This document shows positions 8,058-17,559 of a stretch of DNA of 64,000 nt, piece by piece; the stretch's first letter is position 1, and each line of letters begins with the position of its first letter. The position numbers and the translations under genes are program-made. Source of the stretch: Pseudomonas sp. ICMP22404 (GTDB taxonomy: Bacteria; Pseudomonadota; Gammaproteobacteria; Pseudomonadales; Pseudomonadaceae). Where the stretch lies: positions 310,001 through 374,000 of the forward strand of contig NZ_VCNG01000003.1 in the NCBI RefSeq assembly GCF_006227205.1, written 5' to 3'. The notes under the pieces are model-generated. The model was not told where the DNA came from. It did no database searches and saw only the letters and a program-made list of their open reading frames with translations.

Positions 8058-8849
8058 ATGATGCACACGAACAATTACGGACGGGATGCCGCACACAAAC
8101 ATCAGCCTGTAAACCCGCGTGGATTCTTTTCAGCCACGCTCACGCTCATTCGCCGGCTCTGCCTGGCCATGGCAGCGCTAGGCGCGGTATGCGCTCCGGC
8201 GCTGGCCGAGCAGGCGAATGCTCAACAGCTTTACAACAGCCTCGCCCACGCCGCGCCGGAACTCAATCCCCTGGCACTCAAAAGTGCCTTGAGCGCCATG
8301 CAATGCGCGGTCGCCAACGGTGCGCGCCAGGCCCGTCACCTGGCGGTGATCGACTATTCCCAACCGTCCACGGCCCGGCGCCTGTGGATCTTCGACCTGC
8401 GCCAGAAGAAGCTGGTACTGCGCGACCTGGTGGCCCACGGGCAGAAATCCGGGGAGAATTTCGCCACGCAGTTCTCCAATCGCCTGGGCAGCTACCAGTC
8501 CAGCCTGGGGTTGTTCCGCACGCAGGAAAGTTATCAGGGCACCCATGGTTATTCGCTGCGCATGGATGGCCTGGAGCCTGGCTTCAATGACCAGGCCCGT
8601 GACCGAGCCCTCGTGATCCATGCCGCCGACTACGTGAACCCCTTGTGGAGCTTGCGCCAGGGTCGTATCGGCCGCAGCCAGGGTTGCCCTGCCGTGCGCC
8701 CCCAGGTGGCGCGCCAGGTGATCGACAAGCTCAAGGGTGGGCAATTCATGTTTTCCTGGTACCCGGACCCAAGCTGGCTCAAACGTTCGGCCTACCTCAA
8801 CTGCCAGCCGCAACAGGTGGCGAGCATTCTGGCGACCAGTGGTGGCTGA
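8058..8849 (+). CDS. L,D-transpeptidase catalytic-domain protein (YkuD_2 type)
   Basis: About 263 residues from ATG 8058; a second ATG follows at once and no strong ribosome site decides between them. An arginine-containing leader and hydrophobic stretch (LCLAMAALGAVCAPALAEQ) act as a signal peptide. The catalytic part has the family's HAADYV motif and the cysteine loop GRSQGCPAV, plus LVAHGQKSG. This is the shorter YkuD_2 family, distinct from the YcbB-like neighbour. It starts ~67 bp from the divergent gene, so both may share a control region. Periplasmic wall remodelling is likely; the precise reaction is unknown. Confidence 0.8.
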   Translation: MMHTNNYGRDAAHKHQPVNPRGFFSATLTLIRRLCLAMAALGAVCAPALAEQANAQQLYNSLAHAAPELNPLALKSALSAMQCAVANGARQARHLAVIDYSQPSTARRLWIFDLRQKKLVLRDLVAHGQKSGENFATQFSNRLGSYQSSLGLFRTQESYQGTHGYSLRMDGLEPGFNDQARDRALVIHAADYVNPLWSLRQGRIGRSQGCPAVRPQVARQVIDKLKGGQFMFSWYPDPSWLKRSAYLNCQPQQVASILATSGG

Positions 8850-8882
8850 CGGCCCACCGGACAGAAGCCTGCTGTGAGGATT

Positions 8883-8976
8883 CTGTGGGAGCACAGCTTG
8901 CTCGCGATTGCGGTAAGTCAGTCAGCAACAATGTTGACTGGTCTGTCGCTATCGCGAGCAAGCTGTGCTCCCACAG
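8883..8976. repeat. REP pair (GTGGGAGC family)
   Basis: Left half TGTGGGAGCACAGCTTGCTC, right half GAGCAAGCTGTGCTCCCACA, separated by a ~50-bp loop. Confidence 0.9.
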
Positions 8977-9053
8977 ATACCATCGCTCCCAGGGATTGCG
9001 CCTATTCAGCGGGTGGTTAAAATGCCGGCCTTTCGAATCGCCGGCATTGCCTG

Positions 9054-10010
9054 ATGAACCCTGAAGCCCTTCAAACCCTGCAGACTCACTTACTGACCGC
9101 CCTGGCGTCCGTGCCGGAAGAAACCCGTCGCCTGTTCCACGGCCGCGGGCGCTGCTGGCCGGGGCTGGAGCAGATCACCGTCGACTGGCTCCAAGGCGTG
9201 GTGCTGGTTTCCTTGTTCAAGGGGCCTGCGCCTGAACAGTTGGACGACCTGCTGTCGACGCTGCTCGCCATCGCTGCCACGCCGGCATGGCAACACAGCA
9301 AGGCTCATACCCTGGCGGTGCAACACCGTTATCTGCCGCAGAGCCTCACCCAATGGCTGGTGGGCGAGCCCATCGATGAATGGACCCTGACCGAAGGCGG
9401 CTTGCAGTACCGGATCGACCTGGGCAAGAAGCAGAACAACGGCCTGTTCCTCGACATGCGCTACGGCCGTGACTGGGTCCGGGCCAATGCCGCCGGCAAG
9501 CGCGTGCTGAACCTGTTCGCCTACACCTGCGGTTTCTCGGTGGCGGCGATCGCCGGTGGTGCGCAGCACGTGGTCAATCTGGACATGTCCCGCGCGGCCC
9601 TGAGCCGGGGTCGCGACAACCATCGCTTGAACGGGCATGACCTGGGCCAGGTGAGCTTCCTCGGCCACGACCTGTTCAAGTCCTGGGGCAAGGTGATCAA
9701 CAGCGGCCCCTATGACCTGGTGATCATCGATCCGCCGACCTTCCAGAAAGGCAGTTTCCTGCTGACCAAGGATTACCAGCGGGTGCTGCGCCGGCTGCCG
9801 GAACTGCTGGCCGCCGACGGCACCGTCCTGGCCTGCAGCAATGACCCGGCCACCGGCCCGGACTTTCTCATCGACGGAGTTACTCGCGAAGCCCCTGGGT
9901 TGGCCTTCAGCGAACGCCTGGCCAACCCACCGGAGTTTCCCGACGTCGACAGTCAATGTGGCCTGAAGGCCCTGGTCTTCAAAGCGGCAGCACCGGCCAC
10001 CAGGCGTTGA
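9054..10010 (+). CDS. Class I SAM-dependent methyltransferase, RlmI/RlmK-like
   Basis: 318 residues. The Rossmann motif I is NLFAYTCGFSVAA, the acidic motif II is NLDMSRAALSRG, and DPPTFQKGSF is the family's post-motif-IV signature, seen in 23S rRNA m5C methyltransferases of the RlmI/RlmK group and in YccW-like enzymes. YRIDLGKKQNNGLFLDMR just before motif I is also typical. The N-terminal PUA RNA-binding domain of RlmI is absent, so the target could be rRNA or something else. The last 32 bp overlap, convergently, the 3' end of the large LRR gene. Confidence 0.8.
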   Translation: MNPEALQTLQTHLLTALASVPEETRRLFHGRGRCWPGLEQITVDWLQGVVLVSLFKGPAPEQLDDLLSTLLAIAATPAWQHSKAHTLAVQHRYLPQSLTQWLVGEPIDEWTLTEGGLQYRIDLGKKQNNGLFLDMRYGRDWVRANAAGKRVLNLFAYTCGFSVAAIAGGAQHVVNLDMSRAALSRGRDNHRLNGHDLGQVSFLGHDLFKSWGKVINSGPYDLVIIDPPTFQKGSFLLTKDYQRVLRRLPELLAADGTVLACSNDPATGPDFLIDGVTREAPGLAFSERLANPPEFPDVDSQCGLKALVFKAAAPATRR

Positions 10011-13000
10011 CCAGGCCCATGGTCACCCGACGCACCAAGGCCTCGACTTCCCGGCTCTTGACCGAACGGTAGATGGCCATGGTGCGGCGCAGTTGATCCT
10101 CGGTGAGGGTCACCGGCCGGCCGGCGGCCCAATCCACATCCGCGACGGCTTCTAGCCCGATACGGCGCCAGACCGTTCGCCCGCCTTCAGTGACCGGCTC
10201 CAGGGCACTGGGCAACTCGGGGTCCGGGTGTGCCAGGTTGTCCAGCATCACCTGGGGCCAGCGGGATGGATTCACCGGCCCGCTGAAGGCATTCACCAGG
10301 TCGTCATCGAGGGTTTCCCAGATCGCCAGCCCTTCAGCCCATTGGGGCGACATCAATTCCAGGTAGGGCCGCCACAGCATCTCGCCCGGGCTCGGGGTCT
10401 GATCGTTGCTGTTGAACGTGTCCTGGGCATCGCTGAGCCAGTCAATGAACGCGTCCCGGGTCATCTGCGCTTCGAGTTGCGCGGGGTCGGGAAATCGCTC
10501 CATCAACACGTATTCCCAATTGGACAGGTGATCCGTCAGGAAACCGGCAAAAGGCGCACCGTGTCGGGAAAGGCGCGCGCGCATGACCGACTGGAACATT
10601 CTGAAGTGCAGTTCCAGTTCGGGGAGGTCCGGCTGCTCCCTGTCCAGAATACGGGCTTGCAGACGCGTGCGCAGTTGCCGCAGTTGCTGGTCGAAGTCGC
10701 CGATCAACGTCGGCAGACGGTCATAGGCGCCCGGAGAGCCCATGTAATGCTGCAAGACCGCAGCCGCCCGCTGGCGAACGCTGAATGACAACCCGGCGGT
10801 TGTTCCACTATCGGCATCGCGCACGAGCGTAGAGAACCAGTCGATGAAGCTGCGCATCCCCGGATCATCGCGAGCGACCTCCAGGGCCCTCTGGAGCGAG
10901 GGCGAAATGTACAGCCAATCATCGATGGTGTATCGGAAAGACTCGGGGAAAATCACCCGAAGGGCGTTGGCCTGGACACTGGGCAGCGGGTTGTCGTCGA
11001 GCCAGACCCCAAGGGAGTCCAGGTCGCTCAAGCGGGCGAGCACAGGCAACAGGTCATCCTGGATGCTGGTGATGCGATTGCCGCTGAGGTCGACGACGAA
11101 CGTATCGGAAATGAACACCTCGGTGTGCCTGGCCAGCACTGACAATGCCAGTTGAGGCACCCGGTCAAGTCCGGTCCGGCTCAATTCCAGCGTCATCAGG
11201 TTCACCAGCTCTGGCAGATCAGGCAGGTCCCGGCAGTTATTTTCGTTCAAGCGCAGTTCTTGCAAAGCCGTGGCGGTGCGCAGGAACACGCTGCCCTCTT
11301 CATCCAGGCGCAAGCCGCAGCGCGCCAGGTTCAGCGAGCGCAAATCCGGCAGCGAAGAGGTCAGGGCCTGCAACTGTTCAGGCGTGAAACTCAGGTTGTC
11401 GGCCCATATGACTTCACGCAGGGAGGGTATTCCGGCCAGGCTGCCGATGGCGGCAATCACCTCGGCATGGGTGCCCGCCTGTGCGCTGCCGATCCCCGAC
11501 AGGTTCAGGGTCCACAAAGGGATATAGGGATCGGTACCCAGCAAAGGTGCGAATACATTCGCGTCCAGGTGCAGCGGGTTGCGGCTCAACGACAGATCCA
11601 CCAATGCCCGTAGCTGCGCCACCGCAACGGGGACAGCGGTGAGATGATTGTCCTGCAGGTTCAGCGAATCGACGCCGGGGAACATCCGCAGGAAATCCGA
11701 AGGATCCTCCACCAGCCCCAGGTTGGTCAGGATCATCGTCTCGATATGTTCCAAGCGCACAGTCACCGGAGGCAGCCGGCCGAGGTTGACGTTTTCGATC
11801 CGCACCACCAGTTCACTGCCCTCGCTGCCCGGATCAGGTGCGCGCTGCCAGGCACGGCGGATAATCCGGGCAACGCTCCGACGTTGCGCCAACAGTGCCT
11901 CACGGTCCAGCGTCTGCTCGACGGGATGGTGAAATCCTTCCTGCTCTTCCCACTGGCGCAACCCTTGGTCCAGGGTGGTCCAGTCGTTCTCCAGGCGGTT
12001 GATCAAGTCATCGAAGCGAACGCCTTCGAGTTGAGCCTGCTCGACCAGGCCAAACCGCAACCGTGTCAGGGCATCCCCCGCGTGAGCCGGATACAGCCGT
12101 TCAAGTCGCTGGTTCAAGCTACCGCTCCAGTCTTGCAGCGGCAGCCGGCCACGGCCGCTGAGCGGATAAACCAGGTGCCCGTTCAACCACAGAGGCCGCG
12201 ACCCAAGGCTGCCCAGGCGGCGCATCGCCAGGTAGGGACGCAACGCTTGCCGGTCCTCCAGGGCCTGCACCAGCAACTGGTTACGTAACTCGTCCGCCTC
12301 CCAGATGTTCAAGCCCAGCGCCCTGCGGGCATCATCCGGCAGCGCCCTGAGCAGCGCACCTTCCAGGTCCATGGCGCTCGCGAGTTCCTCGCCGGTTTCG
12401 TCAAAGGGGCGATACCGGTCACCTTCCTGGCGGATGACTTTGAACGAACCACCCTGCCCCACCTCAATCGGGTCCGGCAGTTCGCGCAGCCACAGGCGCA
12501 GGTGCAGCCGCCCCCGCAACGAAGGGGTATTGGCCAGCAGGTTGATGACGATGCGGTCTCGATCGACCGTGCTTTCACCTCGCGCCAAGGCGCGCAAGGC
12601 CCGGCTCAGGCGCAGTTCGCGCAAGGCTTCGGCCCCCTGCTTGCCGAGTGTTCCAGTCACCCGTCCTTCCAGCAACCGTTGTCGATCCTGACCTGATACG
12701 TTGCGGACAAGCTCGTTGGCAATGGACTCAGGCAAACCCGGGAACGCCCGGATCAAGGGAACGGCCAGCGGGTCAAGCGCGATTGACTTTGCCATGGCCA
12801 GGGTCACCCGCTTGGCATCGCGTTCCAGGCGCGCGGCCCAGCGCGCGGCCAACAAGCGACTGCGCTCCAGCGGGCGCAAGCCGAGGCTGTTCTGGCCCAG
12901 CAGCGCGGTCTGCTCATCCACGTTCAGCCCATCCAGGATTCGAGCGGCCCAGTTATCCCGCGCGAGATCTGCTCGCATTAACAGGATAGAGCGCGTGTCG

Positions 13001-15099
13001 GCCGCATCGCCCACAGGGTAAATTCGCATCCCATCGTGGTAGCGCAACGTCATGTCTTCCGGCCAGCCCGGCAGCTCCGCGAGGGTCTGGACGATGCGAA
13101 AATGCATGCCCTCCGGGGCTTCGCCACGGCGTAGACGGTCAATGGTGTGCCGCACCCATTGCCAGTTCCGGGCCTCATCCAGGGCATCGGCCAAGATGGC
13201 TGGCATCGGCTGTGCCTCGACTTGCAGGTAGCGCAAATGCGCCTCGCTGATGCCAACCTGGCGTTGCACGCTGAGGACCGTAGGGTTGTCCAGCTCGGCA
13301 GGTGTCTCGGCAAACGTGCGCAGCAACTCCAGATTACCGCGCTGCAACGGGTTGCGATGCGCCCACTGCCAGCCACGGGCGCGGCTCCATTCCAACGGCG
13401 GCGTGACGCCCCTGTGCCCCGACGGCAGGCGCAGGCTCAGATTGTCCTGTGTGCCTTGTACTTCGAAATAACGATCCTCGATCCGCACCCAGGCCGCGTC
13501 GGTCGTGCGCCAGACGCCCCAGGCGTCCTGCTCGGCCTCCACCGGCGGCAGGCGCCGCGCTTCGAAGGGACGGACGTCGCCATTCCACAACCGGGTGCTA
13601 CCGTCCGCCACGGGCATGGGTTCAATGGCTGCACCTATGAACCCCAGGTAGGCGCCTTGAGCGACCCCGAACAGCACATTGAAAATATGCTCGATCCCCT
13701 CTTGTGCGTGGCCTTCGTTGAACGCCTGGATACCTTCGAAAATCTCATACACCAGGCGCACCCCACCGACCACCGCGGCCCCCATGCCGATGGGCACGCA
13801 GAACGGGAAAAAGGTGGCCGCGAGCATCAGCGAACGCTCGAGCAGACTCTCCCAGTATTCCAGCCGCGCCAGCAGCGCCCGCCAATCCTGGTCCCGGGTC
13901 GACACCATCAGGGACGAGGCGTTGCCCAGCGCGTGGCCCCGCCACTCATGGTAAGCGGCGTGCCAATGATCCTCGCGCACGTCATTCAGGCCCCAGGCGA
14001 CCCTGGGCACGGGGATCCGAATGCGACGGGGATTGCCGCTCTCACCCTGCTCGCCCTCACGCCAACCGGTGATGCGAGCATGGATTTCCTGGAACAGATT
14101 GGGGTTGTCGGTGATCGTCCACTCCACCTGATCGTGCAGGGCCTCCCCCAGGCTCGCCTGCAGGCGCAGCGGGAAGTATTGCGTCAGGCTCTGGCGATAG
14201 CTGCGTTTACGGACCCGCTCGGTCAGCTCCGACGATAGCGCCTGCAAACTTGCGAACTGTTTGAGCGGAGCCACGGTATCGTGGGGCATGTGCAGGACGA
14301 TCGGACGAACACCGCTGGCGTCGCTCGCCAGTCCCCAGTACACCCGGGCACCGAACAACGGCGCGGACAGCAGCTCCAGCGCCTTGACCTCGCAGGCCAA
14401 GGGCGTCACGGGCCGCGCTTCCAACTGGACACCGGCATGGGCCAATAGCCGTTCACCGGTGCTATCCAGGCGTCCGGCCAACTTCGCCTCGTAGGCATCA
14501 TGAGCCAACAGGCTGCGTGCATACGCCATGTAGGCCTTTGCTACGACCGGAGTCTCACCGGCGATGCGGGGCAGCCGCTGTTCGAGCTTGCGCCGATATG
14601 CCCCACCGACGTCCACCTGCCGACAGAGGCTGGCGAAACTGGCCGGCGTCATATCCAGTGGCGCACGGTTCGTTGGGCTGTCCCCCTGGTTGAATTCTCC
14701 CGGCCTGCCCTGGATGAACAACTCACCCTTCTTATCGAAATCCCCCCCGATAACCGCGTCAGCGGGAGGGTAGTTGCCCATGGCCGCTTCGATCACCGAC
14801 AACGAGGGATCGGTCACGAAAGGCCCACGCCTGACCCGTGCCCGGCGTATGGCATCGGCGACGCTGCCGCCGCCATTCACCCGGATCCAGCCTTGGAGCT
14901 GCGGCTGCACCTTGAGCAGATCGAGGGTAAAGGCATAGGGCGATGGCAAGTCGGTAAGCAACGCATTCAGCGCATCGCTGTCGCGCTGCAGTTGCCGGGT
15001 GAGTACCTTGAAGCGTTCCTGCTGGGGTCGTGTGGCTCGTTTCAGCCAGGCGGGCAGCCGGGCCTGGATGAACTCGACATGGGTATCGAGGGTAGACAT
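9979..15099 (-). CDS. Very large leucine-rich-repeat protein with dermonecrotic-toxin-like N-terminal region
   Basis: 1706 residues; the start is supported by GGAGGTCCACC before the ATG. Residues ~40-420 resemble the N-terminal region of large Pseudomonas proteins annotated with a dermonecrotic-toxin domain. Residues ~424-452 and 470-493 form a hydrophobic hairpin (PIGMGAAVVGGVRLVYEIF and GVAQGAYLGFIGAAIE). A long mixed region follows, then leucine-rich repeats at ~1115-1370 (LNLQDNHLTAVPVAVAQL, LNLARCGLRLDEEG), then a helical C-terminal ~330 residues. Many relatives end in a NEL-type E3 ubiquitin ligase with a catalytic Cys, but the last cysteine here is near residue 1288, so ligase activity is unlikely. 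There is no signal peptide. Function unknown; a host- or predator-directed toxin is an inference. Confidence 0.75.
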   Translation of the reverse strand: MSTLDTHVEFIQARLPAWLKRATRPQQERFKVLTRQLQRDSDALNALLTDLPSPYAFTLDLLKVQPQLQGWIRVNGGGSVADAIRRARVRRGPFVTDPSLSVIEAAMGNYPPADAVIGGDFDKKGELFIQGRPGEFNQGDSPTNRAPLDMTPASFASLCRQVDVGGAYRRKLEQRLPRIAGETPVVAKAYMAYARSLLAHDAYEAKLAGRLDSTGERLLAHAGVQLEARPVTPLACEVKALELLSAPLFGARVYWGLASDASGVRPIVLHMPHDTVAPLKQFASLQALSSELTERVRKRSYRQSLTQYFPLRLQASLGEALHDQVEWTITDNPNLFQEIHARITGWREGEQGESGNPRRIRIPVPRVAWGLNDVREDHWHAAYHEWRGHALGNASSLMVSTRDQDWRALLARLEYWESLLERSLMLAATFFPFCVPIGMGAAVVGGVRLVYEIFEGIQAFNEGHAQEGIEHIFNVLFGVAQGAYLGFIGAAIEPMPVADGSTRLWNGDVRPFEARRLPPVEAEQDAWGVWRTTDAAWVRIEDRYFEVQGTQDNLSLRLPSGHRGVTPPLEWSRARGWQWAHRNPLQRGNLELLRTFAETPAELDNPTVLSVQRQVGISEAHLRYLQVEAQPMPAILADALDEARNWQWVRHTIDRLRRGEAPEGMHFRIVQTLAELPGWPEDMTLRYHDGMRIYPVGDAADTRSILLMRADLARDNWAARILDGLNVDEQTALLGQNSLGLRPLERSRLLAARWAARLERDAKRVTLAMAKSIALDPLAVPLIRAFPGLPESIANELVRNVSGQDRQRLLEGRVTGTLGKQGAEALRELRLSRALRALARGESTVDRDRIVINLLANTPSLRGRLHLRLWLRELPDPIEVGQGGSFKVIRQEGDRYRPFDETGEELASAMDLEGALLRALPDDARRALGLNIWEADELRNQLLVQALEDRQALRPYLAMRRLGSLGSRPLWLNGHLVYPLSGRGRLPLQDWSGSLNQRLERLYPAHAGDALTRLRFGLVEQAQLEGVRFDDLINRLENDWTTLDQGLRQWEEQEGFHHPVEQTLDREALLAQRRSVARIIRRAWQRAPDPGSEGSELVVRIENVNLGRLPPVTVRLEHIETMILTNLGLVEDPSDFLRMFPGVDSLNLQDNHLTAVPVAVAQLRALVDLSLSRNPLHLDANVFAPLLGTDPYIPLWTLNLSGIGSAQAGTHAEVIAAIGSLAGIPSLREVIWADNLSFTPEQLQALTSSLPDLRSLNLARCGLRLDEEGSVFLRTATALQELRLNENNCRDLPDLPELVNLMTLELSRTGLDRVPQLALSVLARHTEVFISDTFVVDLSGNRITSIQDDLLPVLARLSDLDSLGVWLDDNPLPSVQANALRVIFPESFRYTIDDWLYISPSLQRALEVARDDPGMRSFIDWFSTLVRDADSGTTAGLSFSVRQRAAAVLQHYMGSPGAYDRLPTLIGDFDQQLRQLRTRLQARILDREQPDLPELELHFRMFQSVMRARLSRHGAPFAGFLTDHLSNWEYVLMERFPDPAQLEAQMTRDAFIDWLSDAQDTFNSNDQTPSPGEMLWRPYLELMSPQWAEGLAIWETLDDDLVNAFSGPVNPSRWPQVMLDNLAHPDPELPSALEPVTEGGRTVWRRIGLEAVADVDWAAGRPVTLTEDQLRRTMAIYRSVKSREVEALVRRVTMGLVNAWWPVLPL

Positions 15100-15245
15100 G
15101 GTGGACCTCCATCCTTGGGGGCGATTGGCAATCGAGATGCGCTCAACCGGCGCGAACCCGATGCTCCAAGAAATGGCCGTTTTTTAAAACCGCGCAACCG
15201 TTGCAAGGGGTTGCGGGCTTTGGTAGCCGCGGAGGTCACCTCCCC

Positions 15246-15848
15246 TCACACCAGCAAGGTCAGCCACGCCGAGGCCAGCAGCAACAGCGCCATGGTCCGA
15301 TTGAACCGTCCCATCGCCACGGCGGAACGGCAGAACCTGGCAGCACCGAGGCCCAGGTAAGCCCAGACGGTCATGCAGGGAATCGAGATCGCAAAAAATG
15401 CCAGGGACAGCCACAGGACCCGCACGGTACGGTCGGCTTCGGCGCCGGCAAACACGCTGACCACCGCCAGCGCCATCATCCAGGTCTTCGGGTTCACCAA
15501 CTGCAAGCCGGCCGCCCCGACCAGACCGAGCCTCGGTCCCTCGACGGGCTGGTCGGGATCGATGGCCTGGGCCGGCGCGCTGAAAATCTGCCAGGCCATC
15601 CAGCTCAGCCAGGCGATGCCGGCCCAGGACAGTGCCGTTTGAATCGTCGCGTGGCGGGCCAGCACGTCCCCCAGCCCCGTGCCCACCAGCAACACCAGCA
15701 AAGCCGCCGCGGCACAGGCCCCGAGGATGATCGGGACGGTGGTCGGCAGGCCAAAGCGCGAGCTGTGGCTCAACACCAGGATATTGGTCGGGCCGGGGGT
15801 GATGGAGGCGACAAACGCGAACAAGGCAAACGGCAGTAACTGGTCCAT
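15246..15848 (-). CDS. LysE/RhtB-family exporter
   Basis: 200 residues with six probable membrane helices. The N-terminal signature FAFVASITPGPTNILVLSHS is the classic LysE/RhtB motif with the GPTN turn, and LQLVNPKTWMMALAVVSVF is the second conserved segment. Members export amino acids or related small molecules across the inner membrane. The gene lies 51 bp downstream of an AraC-family regulator on the same strand, a common pairing in which the regulator senses the exported compound. The substrate cannot be assigned. Confidence 0.9.
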   Translation of the reverse strand: MDQLLPFALFAFVASITPGPTNILVLSHSSRFGLPTTVPIILGACAAAALLVLLVGTGLGDVLARHATIQTALSWAGIAWLSWMAWQIFSAPAQAIDPDQPVEGPRLGLVGAAGLQLVNPKTWMMALAVVSVFAGAEADRTVRVLWLSLAFFAISIPCMTVWAYLGLGAARFCRSAVAMGRFNRTMALLLLASAWLTLLV

Positions 15849-15899
15849 GGAGCAATTTCTCGGTGAAGGATTAACCTTATCCTCCCCCGTGGACCGGGC

Positions 15900-16736
15900 T
15901 CAGTCTGGAACAATTGAGCAGCGCTTGCGGTAGTCCGCCGGGCTCAAGCGATAGGCGCGCTGGAACCAGCGGCCCAGGTGACTCTGGTCGGCAAACCCGA
16001 GCTGGGCCGCCACGGCCACAGCGCTCTCGCCGCGGGCCAGCAGACGTCGTGCCCTGGCCAATCGCAACTGGATCAGATAAGCGTGGGGGGCCAGGCCGAA
16101 CGCTGCCTTGAACGCACGGGTCAGACGGAACCGATCGACGCCGGTGACCCGCGCCAGATCATCCAGGCCGATGTCTTCGTTCAGGTGGCTGTGCAGATAA
16201 TCGCGAGCCTGCTGCGCAACCAACGGCAGGCGTGGGTCGGGGTTGATCCGCGCCCGCCAGTGCAAGTGCTGGGTCAGGTTGGCCAACAGAGTGTCGAGTG
16301 CCGTCTGGCGGACGATGCGGATTTCCTGGTCGTGCAGGCTCTGGAACGCCAGGGCCGTCGCGTTCGCCAAGCGTGCATCGTCGGCCAGGGTGGCGGCGAA
16401 CCCCAGCTGTGCGTTGTCTGGCGCGACGTCGAACAACGAGCGCAACTCTCGCTCCAGCCAATGGGGCTCCAGGTATAAGGTGCGATAGGTAAAACCGCCG
16501 ACCTGGGGCGCATGCCCGTCATGGAGTTCTCCAGGTTCCAGCAGGAAAACCTTGCCCGGCGTGCTGTTGTGCTGCTGGCGGCGGCAATGGAACTGCTGTA
16601 CACCCTCCTCGGTCACGCCGACCAGGTACGCATCATGCCAATGGGGATCGTAGGCATGCCCTTCAAAATGCGCGCGCACGGTCTCGATACCGGACGTGGC
16701 GTCCTGCTTGAGATCGATCCAGTTGCGCGAGGTCAT
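15900..16736 (-). CDS. AraC-family regulator with N-terminal cupin domain
   Basis: 278 residues. The N-terminal ~165 residues form an AraC-type cupin (FEGHAYDPHWHDAYLVGVTE, with a HxH-like start). The C-terminal ~100 residues have two helix-turn-helix motifs; the second is AVAAQLGFADQSHLGRWFQR with the family's FADQSHLxRxF signature and PADYRK end. It probably controls the LysE-type exporter 51 bp downstream, sensing an amino-acid-like ligand. That link is inferred from arrangement. Confidence 0.88.
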   Translation of the reverse strand: MTSRNWIDLKQDATSGIETVRAHFEGHAYDPHWHDAYLVGVTEEGVQQFHCRRQQHNSTPGKVFLLEPGELHDGHAPQVGGFTYRTLYLEPHWLERELRSLFDVAPDNAQLGFAATLADDARLANATALAFQSLHDQEIRIVRQTALDTLLANLTQHLHWRARINPDPRLPLVAQQARDYLHSHLNEDIGLDDLARVTGVDRFRLTRAFKAAFGLAPHAYLIQLRLARARRLLARGESAVAVAAQLGFADQSHLGRWFQRAYRLSPADYRKRCSIVPD

Positions 16737-16839
16737 GGGTAATCCTGTTCGATTTATCCGTTTGAGCAGATTAACTGCTCAGCGCGAGGCCTGTCTGGAA
16801 GATTTGTGCAGCGAATTCTGAAGACCCTGCGCAGATCCC

Positions 16840-16926
16840 TGTGGGAGCGAGCCTGCTCGCGATGACGGAGTTCAGCCACTGCAGGGTCGACTGATAGACC
16901 GCTATCGCGAGCAGGCTCGCTCCCAC
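16840..16926. repeat. REP pair (GTGGGAGC family)
   Basis: Left half TGTGGGAGCGAGCCTGCTCG, right half its reverse complement, with about 45 bp between. Lies just past the 3' end of the GlcG-like gene. Confidence 0.9.
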
Positions 16927-16955
16927 ATTGGACACACTGGCGCTCCCCACTCCGA

Positions 16956-17381
16956 TCAAGGATCAGGAACCAGGGCCGGCAACACCGCTTCCAGCGCCAG
17001 TCGCGCCAGTTCGGCGTCCTGCTCGGACTTGACCCCGGATACGCCGATGGCCCCGATGCACTGTCCATCATGGCGAATGCTCACACCGCCTTCGAGCATG
17101 CCATGCAGATGTGGCGCACTGAGGAAGGCGTAGCGACCTTCATTGATCATGTCTTCGAAAAACTTGCTGTCACGCCGGCCCATGGCGGCGGTGCGGGCCT
17201 TTTCCGTGGCGATGTAGGCCGACAACGGCGAGGCACCGTCCAACCGCAACAGGCCAAGGGGATGGCCGCCATCGTCCACCACACAGACCGACACGGCCCA
17301 CTGGCGCTGATGCGCCAGCTCCTTGGCTGCTACCAACAACTGTGCAACATCTTGTTCAGTGAGGACTGCCTTGGTTTTCAT
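16956..17381 (-). CDS. GlcG/HbpS-family protein
   Basis: 141 residues covering the whole GlcG/HbpS domain: VCVVDDGGHPLGLLRLDGA near the N-terminus, IATEKARTAA in the middle, and the glycine-rich GAIGVSGVKSEQD near the end. Family members include heme-degrading HbpS and proteins of unknown role encoded beside catabolic operons. No signal peptide. It is divergent from vanA across a 216-bp gap holding two VanR-type palindromes, so it may belong to the vanillate regulon. A minus-strand TTGGCT-N17-CATACT could be its promoter. The biochemical role here is unknown. Confidence 0.8.
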   Translation of the reverse strand: MKTKAVLTEQDVAQLLVAAKELAHQRQWAVSVCVVDDGGHPLGLLRLDGASPLSAYIATEKARTAAMGRRDSKFFEDMINEGRYAFLSAPHLHGMLEGGVSIRHDGQCIGAIGVSGVKSEQDAELARLALEAVLPALVPDP

Positions 17382-17482
17382 GAATCACTCCGATGTGCCA
17401 CGCAAGAACCCGTGTCGCAGTATGTCCTTGGCGCCAGTTCGAGCCAACCCGTGCGAAATCCTGCTCGTCGAGCGACAACACC

Positions 17483-17494
17483 AATGGATCCATT
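17483..17494. promoter_or_regulatory. VanR operator, distal copy
   Basis: AATGGATCCATT is a perfect 12-bp palindrome, very close to the ATTGGATCCAAT operator known for VanR of Caulobacter. It lies 74 bp (about seven helical turns) from the second copy, centre to centre. Confidence 0.75.
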
Positions 17495-17529
17495 AAAAAT
17501 GAAATCCCCCTCAATTCGTCGATAATACG

Positions 17530-17559
17530 TTGACAACAAAACTAGTTAAGAGACTTAAT
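17530..17559 (+). promoter_or_regulatory. Probable vanA promoter
   Basis: A consensus TTGACA -35 box at 17530-17535 is followed after 17-18 bp by a weak -10 (ACTTAAT). The proximal VanR palindrome overlaps the -10/start region, which fits direct repression. Confidence 0.55.

Noticed and set aside
9979..11000. NEL-type E3 ubiquitin ligase domain at the end of the LRR protein
   Set aside because: No cysteine exists in the last ~420 residues, so the catalytic residue is missing. The architecture is similar but the activity cannot be claimed.
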